A stretch of 64,000 nt of DNA from Clostridia bacterium (GTDB taxonomy: Bacteria; Bacillota; Clostridia; Christensenellales; Aristaeellaceae). The position numbers and the translations under genes were made by a program. The notes under the pieces were generated by a model. The model was not told where the DNA came from. It saw nothing but the letters and a program-made list of their open reading frames with translations, and ran no database searches. Location of the stretch: NCBI GenBank assembly GCA_017534885.1, contig JAFXVR010000065.1, forward strand, positions 1 through 64,000. The letters are read 5' to 3'. Of the stretch, positions 18,223 through 27,111 are shown piece by piece; the stretch's first letter is position 1; each line of letters starts with the position of its first letter.

Positions 18223-19944
18223 ATGGATGTCATGGCTTCTTATCAGGAATGGCTGCGGGACTTTGCGCAGGACGAGGAAACCATGCGCGACCTGAAGGCG
18301 ATTGCGAACGACCCGAAAGAGATCGAGGACCGTTTCTACACTGAGCTGAGCTTTGGCACGGCGGGTATGCGCGGTGTGCTGGGCGCCGGTATGAACCGGA
18401 TGAACAAGTACAATGTCCGCCGGGCGACCAAGGGGCTGGCCCAGTACCTGAAGCAGAATCCCGAGGAAGCGGCCCGGGGCGTGGCCATCGGCTATGACAG
18501 CCGCCGCTGCTCCGCCGAGTTTGCGAAGGACACGGCGCTGGTGCTCTGTGCTGAGGGTGTGCCGGCCTACCTGTTCGACGCCCTCCGGCCTGTGCCGCTG
18601 CTGAGCTATGCCGTGCGCCATCTGCACTGCATCGCCGGCGTTGTGATCACCGCCAGCCACAATCCGCCCCAGTACAATGGCTACAAGGTCTACGGCGAGG
18701 ACGGCGCCCAGCTGGGCCCGGAAGCCGCCGAAGGCGTGACGAAGTGCATCCGCGCCCTGAACTACCTGGACTGCGTGCCCATGGATGAGGCGGAGGCCAA
18801 AGCGAAGGGCCTGCTGCACATCATCGGCGACAAGGAAGTGGACGACGACTACATGGCCGAGGAGAAGACCCTGACCGTGCAGCCGGAGATGCTGGCCCGG
18901 ATGGGCGACAAGCTGTCCATCGTCTATACCCCCCTGCACGGCTCGGGCAATGTGCCTGTCCGCCGGGTGCTGCGGGAGCTGGGCATCAGCAAGCTGGCCG
19001 TGGTGAAGGAGCAGGAGATGCCCGACGGCGACTTCTCCACCCTGAGCTGCGCCCCCAACCCCGAGAATCCTGAAGCCTTCACGCTGGCCATCAAGCTGGC
19101 TGACGAGGTCAAGGCCAACGTCATCTTCGCCACCGACCCGGACTGCGACCGCCTGGGCGTGGCCGTGCGCGGCAAGGAGGGCAGCTTCCACCTGCTGACG
19201 GGCAACCAGATCGGCTGCGTGCTGCTGCACTACATCCTGTCCACCAAGCAGAAGCAGGGCACCCTGCCCGCCAACGGCGCCGCTGTGAAGTCCATTGTGT
19301 CCACCTCCCTGGCAAACCGCATTGCTGAAAGCTTCGGGGTGACCATGTTTGAGACCCTGACGGGCTTCAAGTTCATCGGCGAGAAGATTCAGCAGTTCCA
19401 GGATACCGGCAGCCACACCTTCCTCTTCGGCTTTGAGGAGAGCTATGGCTTCCTGTCCTCCACCTTTGTGCGGGACAAGGACGGCGTCAACGCCTCCCTG
19501 CTGGTGACTGAGGCCGCAGCGGCCTGCGAGGAAGAAGGCATCACCCTTTACGACCGGATGCAGGAAATCTTCAAGCAGTACGGCTACTATGTGGAAAAAG
19601 TGGTCAGCAAAACCCTGCCCGGCAAGGACGGCCTCAGCCGCATGAAGGAAATCATGACCTCCCTGCGCGACAATCCGCCCGCGGAGATCGCCGGGTTGAA
19701 GGTCACCGCCGTGCGCGACTACCTGCGCGGCACCCGCACCGAGGGCGGCGTCAGCGCGCCGACCGGCCTGCCTGCCTCCGACGTGCTCTACTTCGAGCTG
19801 GAAGAGGGCAACTGGGTCTGCGTGCGCCCCTCCGGCACCGAACCCAAGATCAAGCTGTATGTCAACAGCAACCACAAGGATCCCGAGCGCGCCAAGAGCC
19901 TCAACGAGGAGCTGCGCGTGGCCTCCGAAGCGCTGCTGGACTGA
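18223..19944 (+). CDS. pgcA: Phosphoglucomutase / phosphosugar mutase (alpha-D-phosphohexomutase)
   Basis: Interconverts glucose-6-phosphate and glucose-1-phosphate, feeding glycogen and envelope sugar synthesis. The 573-residue protein starts at the ATG 7 nt after GGAGGG; an ATG two codons earlier is too close to the SD. The four-domain order is complete: catalytic serine loop TASHNPPQYNGYK at about 143, metal loop DPDCDRLG at about 304, sugar loop GFEESYGF at about 404, and phosphate loop RPSGTEPKIKLY near 535. Length fits the long PgcA type of Firmicutes. It is a single-gene unit, and its product is the substrate for GlgC/GlgD at the right end of the window. Confidence 0.94.
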   Translation: MDVMASYQEWLRDFAQDEETMRDLKAIANDPKEIEDRFYTELSFGTAGMRGVLGAGMNRMNKYNVRRATKGLAQYLKQNPEEAARGVAIGYDSRRCSAEFAKDTALVLCAEGVPAYLFDALRPVPLLSYAVRHLHCIAGVVITASHNPPQYNGYKVYGEDGAQLGPEAAEGVTKCIRALNYLDCVPMDEAEAKAKGLLHIIGDKEVDDDYMAEEKTLTVQPEMLARMGDKLSIVYTPLHGSGNVPVRRVLRELGISKLAVVKEQEMPDGDFSTLSCAPNPENPEAFTLAIKLADEVKANVIFATDPDCDRLGVAVRGKEGSFHLLTGNQIGCVLLHYILSTKQKQGTLPANGAAVKSIVSTSLANRIAESFGVTMFETLTGFKFIGEKIQQFQDTGSHTFLFGFEESYGFLSSTFVRDKDGVNASLLVTEAAAACEEEGITLYDRMQEIFKQYGYYVEKVVSKTLPGKDGLSRMKEIMTSLRDNPPAEIAGLKVTAVRDYLRGTRTEGGVSAPTGLPASDVLYFELEEGNWVCVRPSGTEPKIKLYVNSNHKDPERAKSLNEELRVASEALLD

Positions 19945-19956
19945 TCTGAAAGAATC

Positions 19957-19991
19957 CCGCCTGGGGAGAGCAGCCTCTCCCCGGGCTTTTT
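19957..19991 (+). terminator. Rho-independent terminator after pgcA
   Basis: A 12-bp stem GCCTGGGGAGAG/CTCTCCCCGGGC (one T-G pair) with a CAGC loop, followed by TTTTT. Confidence 0.92.
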
Positions 19992-20040
19992 GAGACGGCA
20001 GACACACCCGCCGGACGGACTGCCCGGAGGAAAATGCCTC

Positions 20041-20069
20041 TTTTCAAAACAGGGAAAGTGTTGTAATAT
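20041..20069 (+). promoter_or_regulatory. Probable promoter of kduI-kduD
   Basis: TAATAT at 20064-20069 with a weak TTTTCA (20041-20046) at 17-nt spacing. A weak -35 would fit an activated or inducible promoter, but no operator was recognised. Confidence 0.5.
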
Positions 20070-20125
20070 ATCATTATCTCGGCGGCGTCCGGCTGACGCG
20101 GCCACACGGAAGGGAGTCGATCATC

Positions 20126-20956
20126 ATGGAACTGCGCACAGCCTCTTCCCCGCGGGATGTCAAGCATTATGACACCGCGCGGCTACGGGAGGAATTCCTG
20201 ATTCAGGGCCTGTTTCCCAGAGACGATGTGAAAATGGTCTACAGCCATATCGATCGCATCATCACCGGCGGTGCCATGCCGGTGGATCAGGCGCTGACCC
20301 TGGCGGCAGGCGACGAGCTCCGGGCGGAATACTTCCTGGAGCGGCGGGAGATGGGCATCATCAATATCGGCGGGCCCGGCCGGGTGACGGCGGACGGCAC
20401 GGCCTATGAGCTGCGGCCCCGGGACGGCCTGTACATCGGCCGGGGTGTGAAGGACATCCGCCTGGAGAGCGCGGACAAAAACAATCCCGCCAAGTTCTAC
20501 TTCAACAGCTGTCCTGCCCACAAGGCTTATCCCACGGTCTACATCCGCCCCGAGGACTGCGTGCGCGTGGAGCTGGGCAGCCTGGAGCAGTCCAACCACC
20601 GGACGATCTGCAAGTACATCCTGCCCGGCCAGGTGGAAAGCTGCCAGCTGGTGATGGGCATGACCAGCCTGTGCCCAGGCAGCGTGTGGAACACCATGCC
20701 CTGCCACACCCACGACCGCCGCATGGAAGTCTATCTCTACTTCGACCTGCCTGAGGACGCCTTCGTGATGCACTTCATGGGCGTGGGCCAGGAGACACGG
20801 CATATCATCATGCGCAACGAGGAGGCGGTCATCAGCCCCTCCTGGAGCATCCATTCCGGCGCGGGCTCCCGCAACTATACCTTCATCTGGGGCATGTGCG
20901 GCGAGAATCAGGACTTTGACGACATGGACGGCATCGACACCAAGGATCTGCTGTAA
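20126..20956 (+). CDS. kduI: 5-dehydro-4-deoxy-D-glucuronate isomerase
   Basis: KduI converts 5-keto-4-deoxyuronate, released from pectin or glycosaminoglycans by lyases, to 2,5-diketo-3-deoxygluconate. The 276-residue cupin starts MELRTASSPRDVKHYDT. The zinc-site residues are visible in MPCHTHDRRMEVYLYFDL (about 191-208) and in the later SPSWSIHSGAGSRNYTFIWGM block (about 233-253). Length is standard. kduD follows 27 nt later, giving two consecutive pathway steps. No polysaccharide lyase is in the window. Confidence 0.96.
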   Translation: MELRTASSPRDVKHYDTARLREEFLIQGLFPRDDVKMVYSHIDRIITGGAMPVDQALTLAAGDELRAEYFLERREMGIINIGGPGRVTADGTAYELRPRDGLYIGRGVKDIRLESADKNNPAKFYFNSCPAHKAYPTVYIRPEDCVRVELGSLEQSNHRTICKYILPGQVESCQLVMGMTSLCPGSVWNTMPCHTHDRRMEVYLYFDLPEDAFVMHFMGVGQETRHIIMRNEEAVISPSWSIHSGAGSRNYTFIWGMCGENQDFDDMDGIDTKDLL

Positions 20957-20983
20957 GCGCGGCTGAAACAAGGAGGAGTTAAC

Positions 20984-21778
20984 ATGAGCAATCCGTTTTC
21001 CCTGGAAGGCAAGATCGCGCTGGTCACAGGCGCCAGCTACGGCATCGGCTTTGCCATCGCCACCGCCCTGCATGAGGCGGGCGCCACCATCGTGTTCAAC
21101 GACATTGGCCAGGCACAGGTGGACAGGGGTCTGGCGGCCTACGCGGAGAAGGGCATTCCGGCCCGCGGCTATGTCTGCAACGTGACGGACGAGGAAGCCG
21201 TGAACGCCATGGTAAAGCAGATCGAGGAGGAAGTCGGCGTCATCGACATCCTGGTGAACAACGCCGGCATCATCAAGCGCATTCCCATGACGGAGATGTC
21301 CGCGGCGGACTTCCGCGCCGTGATCGACGTCGACCTGAACGCCCCCTTCATCGTCAGCAAGGCGGTCATTCCCTCGATGATCAAGAAGGGCCATGGCAAG
21401 ATCATCAACATCTGCTCCATGATGTCCGAGCTGGGCCGGGAGACGGTGTCGGCCTACGCAGCGGCCAAGGGCGGCCTCAAGATGCTCACCAAGAACATCT
21501 GCTCGGAGTACGGCGAGTACAACATCCAGTGCAACGGCATCGGCCCGGGCTATATCGCCACGCCCCAGACCGCGCCTCTGCGCGAGCGCCAGCCTGACGG
21601 CAGCCGTCATCCCTTCGATTCCTTCATCGTGGCCAAGACGCCCGCCGGCCGCTGGGGTGAAGCGGAAGACCTGGGCGGCCCCGCCGTGTTCCTCGCCTCT
21701 GACGCTTCCAACTTTGTCAACGGCCACATCCTCTATGTGGACGGCGGCATCCTCGCCTATATCGGCAAGCAGCCGTAA
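20984..21778 (+). CDS. kduD: 2-dehydro-3-deoxy-D-gluconate 5-dehydrogenase
   Basis: A 264-residue short-chain dehydrogenase that reduces 2,5-diketo-3-deoxygluconate to KDG with NAD(P)H, the step after KduI. It has the nucleotide motif TGASYGIG (about 15-22), NNAG (about 91-94), and the catalytic YAAAKGG (about 158-164). A conserved GYIATPQT segment follows. AAGGAGG precedes the ATG. A terminator closes the two-gene unit. KDG kinase and aldolase, which would finish the pathway, are not adjacent. Confidence 0.93.
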   Translation: MSNPFSLEGKIALVTGASYGIGFAIATALHEAGATIVFNDIGQAQVDRGLAAYAEKGIPARGYVCNVTDEEAVNAMVKQIEEEVGVIDILVNNAGIIKRIPMTEMSAADFRAVIDVDLNAPFIVSKAVIPSMIKKGHGKIINICSMMSELGRETVSAYAAAKGGLKMLTKNICSEYGEYNIQCNGIGPGYIATPQTAPLRERQPDGSRHPFDSFIVAKTPAGRWGEAEDLGGPAVFLASDASNFVNGHILYVDGGILAYIGKQP

Positions 21779-21822
21779 GCAGGCGGCGGCCATGATCCCT
21801 GCGTGACAGGCAGCTGCCATAC

Positions 21823-21870
21823 CAAAGCCTTCCCTCAGACACCGGAAAGGGTGCGGCAGGGAAGGCTTTT
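21823..21870 (+). terminator. Rho-independent terminator after kduD
   Basis: AAAGCCTTCCCT (21824-21835) pairs perfectly with AGGGAAGGCTTT (21858-21869), ending in TTTT. A 10-nt tandem duplication (GAAACAGGAC twice, 21891-21910) lies just beyond. Confidence 0.88.
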
Positions 21871-21937
21871 CCGATATTCAGGCAGCCAATGAAACAGGAC
21901 GAAACAGGACGGGCGCAAATCCGCATCTGTCCATGAC

Positions 21938-21966
21938 TTGCGCAAGCTGGGCGGTCATGGTATAAT
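21938..21966 (+). promoter_or_regulatory. Sigma-A promoter of the pfkB-GNAT-hydrolase-murF-ddl unit
   Basis: TTGCGC (21938-21943), 17-nt spacer, consensus TATAAT (21961-21966). It is the only convincing promoter seen before the long plus-strand run of genes to 34 kb. Confidence 0.75.
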
Positions 21967-21996
21967 GCGTTTATGGAATGCAGGGAGGTGCAAGGC

Positions 21997-22920
21997 ATGA
22001 TCACCACGGTATGTCTCAACCCATCCTTTGACAAAACGGCTGAGGTGGACGCCCTGACGCCCGGCGCGCTTTGCCGCGTGCAGCGGACGCGGATGGACGT
22101 GGGCGGCAAGGGCGTGAATGTCGCAGCGGGCGTACGGGCGCTGGGCGGAGAAGCCCGGGTCATCGGCTTTGTGGGGGAGGACGATGCCCTCCGCTACGAG
22201 ACCATGCTGGATCAGACCGGCATGGAGCACCGCTTTGTGCGGGTGCCGGGGAGCGTGCGCACCAACCTGAAGGTGCTCAGCCGGAAAAACCGGGAGGTCA
22301 CTGAGATCAACGAGATCGGCGCTGCGGTGCCTCCGGAGGCCATGGAGGCCTTTGAGGACGTGCTGCGGGAGGCCTGCCGGGATTCGGACTGGATTGTGCT
22401 GACCGGCTCTCTGCCCCCGGGCTGCGGGCCGGACACTTACCGGAAGCTGATTCAGGACGCGGGAGGGCTCAGGTGCATCCTCGACGTGGGCGGCCAGCCG
22501 CTGCGCGAGGGTGTGCAGGCCGCGCCCTATCTCATCAAGCCCAACCTGTATGAGCTGGAGCAGACGGTGGGCCAGGAGCTGACCAACCTCCAGGACATCG
22601 TGTACGCGGCCCGGCGGCTGCTGTCCCGCGGCGTGGGGCTGGCGGTGGTCTCCCTCGGCGCGGACGGCGCGGTGATGGCGGATCGCTCCATGGCCTGGTA
22701 TGCGCCGGGCATCCGGGTCGAGGCGGCCTCCACAGTGGGCGCGGGTGACGCGATGATCTCCGGCCTTCTGATGGGCTTCACCCGCTCGGACGATCCGGTG
22801 GAGGCCTTCCGCAGCGGCATCGCCTCGGCCACCGCCAGCGTGCTGACCGACGGCACCCAGCCTCCGGACCGGGAGACCTATGAGCGGATGCTCAGTCAGG
22901 TTCAGATACGGGAAGTGTAA
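21997..22920 (+). CDS. 1-phosphofructokinase family hexose kinase (PfkB superfamily)
   Basis: A 307-residue ATP-dependent sugar-phosphate kinase. The start MITTVCLNPSFDKT with GGAGG 8 nt upstream is preferred to an earlier ATG. It has the substrate motif DVGGKGVNVA (about 35-44), TGSLPPGC (about 136) and the ATP/catalytic motif TVGAGDAM (about 246). These place it with FruK/LacC (fructose-1-phosphate or tagatose-6-phosphate kinases), not with KDG kinases. There is no PTS gene nearby. The exact sugar is unresolved. Confidence 0.85.
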   Translation: MITTVCLNPSFDKTAEVDALTPGALCRVQRTRMDVGGKGVNVAAGVRALGGEARVIGFVGEDDALRYETMLDQTGMEHRFVRVPGSVRTNLKVLSRKNREVTEINEIGAAVPPEAMEAFEDVLREACRDSDWIVLTGSLPPGCGPDTYRKLIQDAGGLRCILDVGGQPLREGVQAAPYLIKPNLYELEQTVGQELTNLQDIVYAARRLLSRGVGLAVVSLGADGAVMADRSMAWYAPGIRVEAASTVGAGDAMISGLLMGFTRSDDPVEAFRSGIASATASVLTDGTQPPDRETYERMLSQVQIREV

Positions 22921-22923
22921 ACT

Positions 22924-23394
22924 TTGCTGCTGAGACATTTTCAAAAGCCCGCCTATTCCGACGGGGTGATCGACCTGTACCCCGTGTGGCACAGCCTCGC
23001 GGGCGAGGAGCCTGAGTTCGGCGATGTGTACGATTATGTCATCACCGAGCGGGGCCGCACGCGGGAGATCGGGCGGGTGGAGGCCCGGCTGGGGGAGAGC
23101 GAGTGCCTGTATTATTTCGGGCATGTGGGCTACCATATTGATCCGCCCTGGCGCGGACACCACTACGCCGCTCGGGCCTGCCGGCTGATTGCGGGCGTAT
23201 TCCGCCGGGCGGGCTTCACCAGCGTGGTGATCACCTGCGATCCGGATAACACGGCCTCCCGCAGAACCTGCGAGTCGCTGGGCTGTGAGCGGGAGCGCAC
23301 GGTAGCCGTGCCCGCCCGGGTGCGGAACCGCTGGGAAATCAGCGCGGAAAAACACCGGTACATCTGGGATTTGAGGGGAGGCGCACCCGAGTGA
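22924..23394 (+). CDS. GNAT family N-acetyltransferase
   Basis: A 156-residue acetyltransferase-like protein. It must begin at a non-ATG codon because the frame has no internal methionine; the TTG at 22924, with GGGAAGTG 6 nt before it, is the best choice. The acetyl-CoA binding pattern is loose (HIDPPWRGHHYAARACRLIAGVFRRAG, about 71-97), followed by ITCDPDNTASRRTCESLGCERE, the usual GNAT C-terminal N..S....e..GF-like segment. Three bases separate it from the kinase gene. The acceptor is unknown. Confidence 0.75.
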   Translation: MLLRHFQKPAYSDGVIDLYPVWHSLAGEEPEFGDVYDYVITERGRTREIGRVEARLGESECLYYFGHVGYHIDPPWRGHHYAARACRLIAGVFRRAGFTSVVITCDPDNTASRRTCESLGCERERTVAVPARVRNRWEISAEKHRYIWDLRGGAPE

Positions 23395-24167
23395 GAGCCA
23401 GGATCATGGGCACGGAAATCCACTATGAGCTGTGCGGAGAAGGCAGCCGACGGGTGGTGCTGCTGCACGGCTGGGGTGCGTCTGTTCAGCTGATGCGGCC
23501 GGTGGCGGACGCGCTGGAAAAGGATATGCGAGTGCTGCTGGTGGACTTTCCGCCCTTCGGCGAGAGCGGACGGCCCAGCGGGGACTGGGGCGTGCCGGAG
23601 TACGCCGAAGCCCTGCTCACCCTGCTCAGGCAGGAGGACTTCCTGCCCTGCTCGGTGATCGCCCACTCCTTCGGCGCGCGGGTGGCCATCTATCTGGCCA
23701 GCAATGACCACAGCCTGTTCGACAAGCTCATCCTGACCGGCGCGGCGGGCCTGCGCAAACCCCAGACCGAGGAAGGCAAAAAAAGGGCGGCGGAGTTCAA
23801 ACGCCTGAAGGCCTGCTGCGAAACCGCCCGGAAACTGAAGGTATTCGGCAAGCTGCCGGACGTGGTGGAGGACAGACTGCGCGAGAAATACGGGTCGGCG
23901 GACTATAACGCGCTGGACGCGGACATGCGCAGGACCTTCGTGAAGGTCATCAGCCTGGACCTGTCCGACCGGCTTAAAAACATCGGCCAGCCCACATTGC
24001 TGGTCTGGGGCGACCGCGACACGGAGACCCCGCTGTGGATGGGACAGAAAATGGAGAAGGAAATCCCCGACGCGGGCCTGGTGGTCTTCGAGGGCGGCAC
24101 CCACTTCGCCTACCTGGAGCAGGCGGCCCGGTTCAATATCATCGCGTCGAAATTCCTGCTGGGATGA
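23391..24167 (+). CDS. Alpha/beta hydrolase
   Basis: A 258-residue cytosolic hydrolase. A GTG start overlapping the previous stop is chosen because GGAGG lies 9 nt upstream; an ATG five codons later is the alternative. The oxyanion loop HGWGA is at about 25-29. The nucleophile serine is in AHSFGAR (about 91), the acid in VWGDRDTETP (about 205) and the histidine in GGTHFAYLEQ (about 232). It sits directly upstream of murF and ddl, so a role in cell-wall precursor or peptide turnover is conceivable but unproven. Confidence 0.85.
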   Translation: MRARIMGTEIHYELCGEGSRRVVLLHGWGASVQLMRPVADALEKDMRVLLVDFPPFGESGRPSGDWGVPEYAEALLTLLRQEDFLPCSVIAHSFGARVAIYLASNDHSLFDKLILTGAAGLRKPQTEEGKKRAAEFKRLKACCETARKLKVFGKLPDVVEDRLREKYGSADYNALDADMRRTFVKVISLDLSDRLKNIGQPTLLVWGDRDTETPLWMGQKMEKEIPDAGLVVFEGGTHFAYLEQAARFNIIASKFLLG

Positions 24168-24191
24168 AATGACTGTCAACGGAGAGATGGC

Positions 24192-25820
24192 ATGAGCGGT
24201 ATCTTGGGATTCCTGGGCACAGCGGGCGTCGCGGCGGGCTGTGTGCTGGCTTCGCGCACGCTGACGCATTACTTTCAGCTGGAGAGCTACCAGTTCCAGG
24301 GCTATTTCCGCGCCCTGAAGCGCTCCTGGAAGCGGCTGGGTCGGAACGGGCTGGTGCTGGCGGCGCCGCTGATCCCGCTGGCGCTGCTGTGCGGGCTGAT
24401 CAGCGGCAGCGCCGGGCGCTTCCTGAGCGGCTGGCCCGCCGCAAACACCTGGGTCTGCCTGATTCTGGGACTTACCACTGCGGGCCTTGGCTGGGCGCTG
24501 CGGTGGTGGGACAGCCTGCGCCGGGAGAAGAAGCCACTGGTGATCACCCCCCGGGTGAAGCGGCTGACCGGCATCATGGCGGCGGTGTACCTGCTGCTGG
24601 CACTGTTGCTGCGTGCGATCTGGCCTGTGTGGGGACTGTACCTCTTTCCGCTGCTGCTGCCCCTGTGGTTCGCCGCGGCGGCGCTGGCGGCCTGGCCCGT
24701 GGAAAAACTGATCAATGAACTGTACTTCCGGGACGCCCAGAAGATCCTTGCCTCGCGGCCTGACCTGATCCGCGTGGGCATCACCGGCAGCTATGGCAAG
24801 ACCAGCGTCAAGTTCATCTTAGGCGCCATGCTCTCCGAGAAATACCAGACGCTGGTGACTCCTGCCTCCTTCAACACGCCCATGGGGCTGACCCGGGTGA
24901 TCCGCACCCAGCTGAGGCCGGGACATCAGGTGTTCGTGGCGGAAATGGGCGCAAGGCACCGGGGGGACATCCGGGAGCTGTGCCGGCTGGTGCATCCCAC
25001 CTACGGCCTGCTGACCTCCGTCGGCCCCCAGCACCTGGACACCTTCCGCAATATTGAGAATATCAGGGAGACCAAGTATGACCTGATCCGCGCCCTGCCC
25101 ACGGACGGCTGCGCCTTCTTCCCGGACGACGGGGGCATCTGCGCGGAGCTTTATGACCGGACGGACAAGCCCAAGCGCCTGGTGAGCCTGAACCGGGGCA
25201 AAGCCGGGCATACGCCGGACGTGTGGGCCGAGGGCATCCGCGTGTCGGACAGGGGCAGCAGCTTCCGGCTGTGCACGCCCTCCGGGAGCGTAGCGTGCGA
25301 AACCCGGCTGCTGGGGAGCCACAACATCGGCAACTTGCTCCTGGCAGCCTCGGCAGCGCTCACCATGGGCGTATCGCTGGAGCAAATCAGGCGGGCCGTG
25401 CGCCGGCTGGAACCGGTGGAGCACCGGCTGCAGCTGCTGAACCAGCCCGGCGGCATCACTGTCATCGACGACGCTTTCAACAGCAATCCCAAGAGCTGCA
25501 TGGCGGCTCTGGAGGTGCTGGCGGGCATGGGCGGAAGACGCATCCTGATCACTCCAGGCCTGGTGGAGCTGGGCGAGAAGGAAGCGGAGTATAACCGCAG
25601 CTTCGGCGAGGCGATGAAAGGCTGCTGCGACACGGTCATTCTGGTGGGCGAAAAGCATACCGCGCCCATCCGGGAGGGCCTCGAAAAAACCGGCTTTGAC
25701 CCGGCGCAAATCCATGTAACCGCTGACCTGAACGCCGCCACCGCGCTGATGCGGTCCATCGTCAGACCCGGCGATACGGTGATGTTTGAAAACGATCTGC
25801 CGGACAATTACAGCGAATGA
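24192..25820 (+). CDS. murF: Membrane-anchored MurF-type Mur ligase
   Basis: A 542-residue protein. The first about 175 residues hold an N-terminal hydrophobic helix plus four further membrane segments instead of the usual UDP-sugar binding domain of MurF. The rest is a Mur ligase core: ATP loop GITGSYGKTSVK (about 195-206), an EMGARHRGDI segment (about 250), HNIGNLLLAASAAL (about 377), and DDAFNSNPKSCMAAL (about 427). It ends FENDLPDNYSE. MurF joins D-Ala-D-Ala to the UDP-MurNAc tripeptide, and the ddl gene begins 14 nt later. The missing N-domain and the membrane part suggest a lipid-linked or variant substrate. Confidence 0.78.
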   Translation: MSGILGFLGTAGVAAGCVLASRTLTHYFQLESYQFQGYFRALKRSWKRLGRNGLVLAAPLIPLALLCGLISGSAGRFLSGWPAANTWVCLILGLTTAGLGWALRWWDSLRREKKPLVITPRVKRLTGIMAAVYLLLALLLRAIWPVWGLYLFPLLLPLWFAAAALAAWPVEKLINELYFRDAQKILASRPDLIRVGITGSYGKTSVKFILGAMLSEKYQTLVTPASFNTPMGLTRVIRTQLRPGHQVFVAEMGARHRGDIRELCRLVHPTYGLLTSVGPQHLDTFRNIENIRETKYDLIRALPTDGCAFFPDDGGICAELYDRTDKPKRLVSLNRGKAGHTPDVWAEGIRVSDRGSSFRLCTPSGSVACETRLLGSHNIGNLLLAASAALTMGVSLEQIRRAVRRLEPVEHRLQLLNQPGGITVIDDAFNSNPKSCMAALEVLAGMGGRRILITPGLVELGEKEAEYNRSFGEAMKGCCDTVILVGEKHTAPIREGLEKTGFDPAQIHVTADLNAATALMRSIVRPGDTVMFENDLPDNYSE

Positions 25821-25834
25821 CAGGAGGCTCTCTG

Positions 25835-27046
25835 ATGTCCAAAATCCAGCTGGCCGTGCTTTTCGGCTCCAGGAGCTGTGAGCGCGAGGTGTCCATCATC
25901 AGCGCCATTCAGCTGATGAATAATGTGGATACCGCGAAATATGACGTCATCCCGGTGTATATCGATGAGCAGAACGTGTGGTACACCGGCGCGCCGCTGC
26001 GCGAGGTGAAGAGCTTCGTGCCCTTTGATCCCAACGCCCGGGGCGTGGAGCGGGTGACCCTCGACCTGACGGCGGGCTCCGGCGCGCTGACGGCCATCCG
26101 ACCCGGACAGGGGCTTTTCCACCGCACGGAGGAAAAGCTGGTGGCGCGCATTGACTGCGTGATCATCGTCATGCACGGGCTGAATGGCGAGGACGGCACC
26201 CTGCAGGGACTGCTGGAGCTGGCCAATCTGCCCTACTCCTCCACGGGGGTGGCGGGCAGCGCCATCGGCATGGACAAGATCATGATGAAGCAGTTCTTCC
26301 GGGGCGCTGACCTGCCCGTGCTCCCGGGCGTCTGGTTCACCCGCGCCCGCTGGGAGACAGCCCGGGAGGAAGTGCTGAAGGAGACCGAGGAAGCCCTGGG
26401 CTATCCGGTGTTTGTGAAGCCGGCCTGTCTGGGCTCGTCGATCGGCGTCAGCCGGGCGGATGACCGGGAAAGCCTGATCGAAGCCTTCGAGCTGGCCTTT
26501 GAGTACGACCGGCGGGTGCTGGTGGAGAAGGGCCTCGACCACCCGATGGAGCTGAACTGCTCCGTGCTGGGCTATGACGGGGATGTGAAGGCTTCCCCGA
26601 TCGAGATGCCCGTGACCTCGGAGGATATGCTGGATTTCTATGGGAAATACCTGCGCGGCGGCGGCAAAAGCAGCGGCATGGCGAACCTTACCCGGATCGT
26701 GCCCGCGCCCATCCCGGACGAGATGAGGGACGAGCTGCAGAAAATGAGCTGTGAGATCTTCCGCATGCTGGACTGCAAGGGCGTGGTGCGCATCGACTAC
26801 ATGTACGACAAGGCGAGCGACCGCTGCTACATTACGGAAATCAACACGATTCCCGGCTCGCTGGCCTTCTATCTCTGGGAGGAAGCAGGGATGAAGTACA
26901 GCGCGCTGATCGACCGGATGGTGGACTGCGCCAGGAAGGCGCACGCCGATCGCAACGCAAGAAACTACGCCTTCACCAGCGATATCCTGAAAGCTGTGCG
27001 CCTAGGCACCAAAGGGAGCAAAGGAAGCAAAGGCGGCAAGTTGTAA
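25835..27046 (+). CDS. ddl: D-alanine--D-alanine ligase
   Basis: An ATP-grasp enzyme making the D-Ala-D-Ala dipeptide for peptidoglycan. The 403-residue protein starts at the ATG with AGGAGG 7 nt upstream, rather than at an ATG overlapping the murF stop. Motifs are LFGSRSCEREVSIISA (about 8-23), the ATP loop VKPACLGSSIGVSRA (about 193-207) and a C-terminal ITEINTIPGSLAFYLW (about 343-358) with metal-binding Glu/Asn. It is longer than most Ddl enzymes and ends in a lysine-glycine-serine tail (TKGSKGSKGGK). The ligated second residue (D-Ala or a variant) cannot be read from sequence with certainty. Confidence 0.9.
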   Translation: MSKIQLAVLFGSRSCEREVSIISAIQLMNNVDTAKYDVIPVYIDEQNVWYTGAPLREVKSFVPFDPNARGVERVTLDLTAGSGALTAIRPGQGLFHRTEEKLVARIDCVIIVMHGLNGEDGTLQGLLELANLPYSSTGVAGSAIGMDKIMMKQFFRGADLPVLPGVWFTRARWETAREEVLKETEEALGYPVFVKPACLGSSIGVSRADDRESLIEAFELAFEYDRRVLVEKGLDHPMELNCSVLGYDGDVKASPIEMPVTSEDMLDFYGKYLRGGGKSSGMANLTRIVPAPIPDEMRDELQKMSCEIFRMLDCKGVVRIDYMYDKASDRCYITEINTIPGSLAFYLWEEAGMKYSALIDRMVDCARKAHADRNARNYAFTSDILKAVRLGTKGSKGSKGGKL

Positions 27047-27111
27047 GCGCGTGCACAACTGCCGCTGATAAAATTGCCCCAAAAAAAGAAGAAACACCCC
27101 CATCGGTACCA

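Noticed and set aside
18019..20007. A 662-codon open frame antisense to phosphoglucomutase
   Set aside because: Gly-His-Gln-rich composition typical of antisense noise; the plus-strand gene has a promoter, SD and catalytic motifs.
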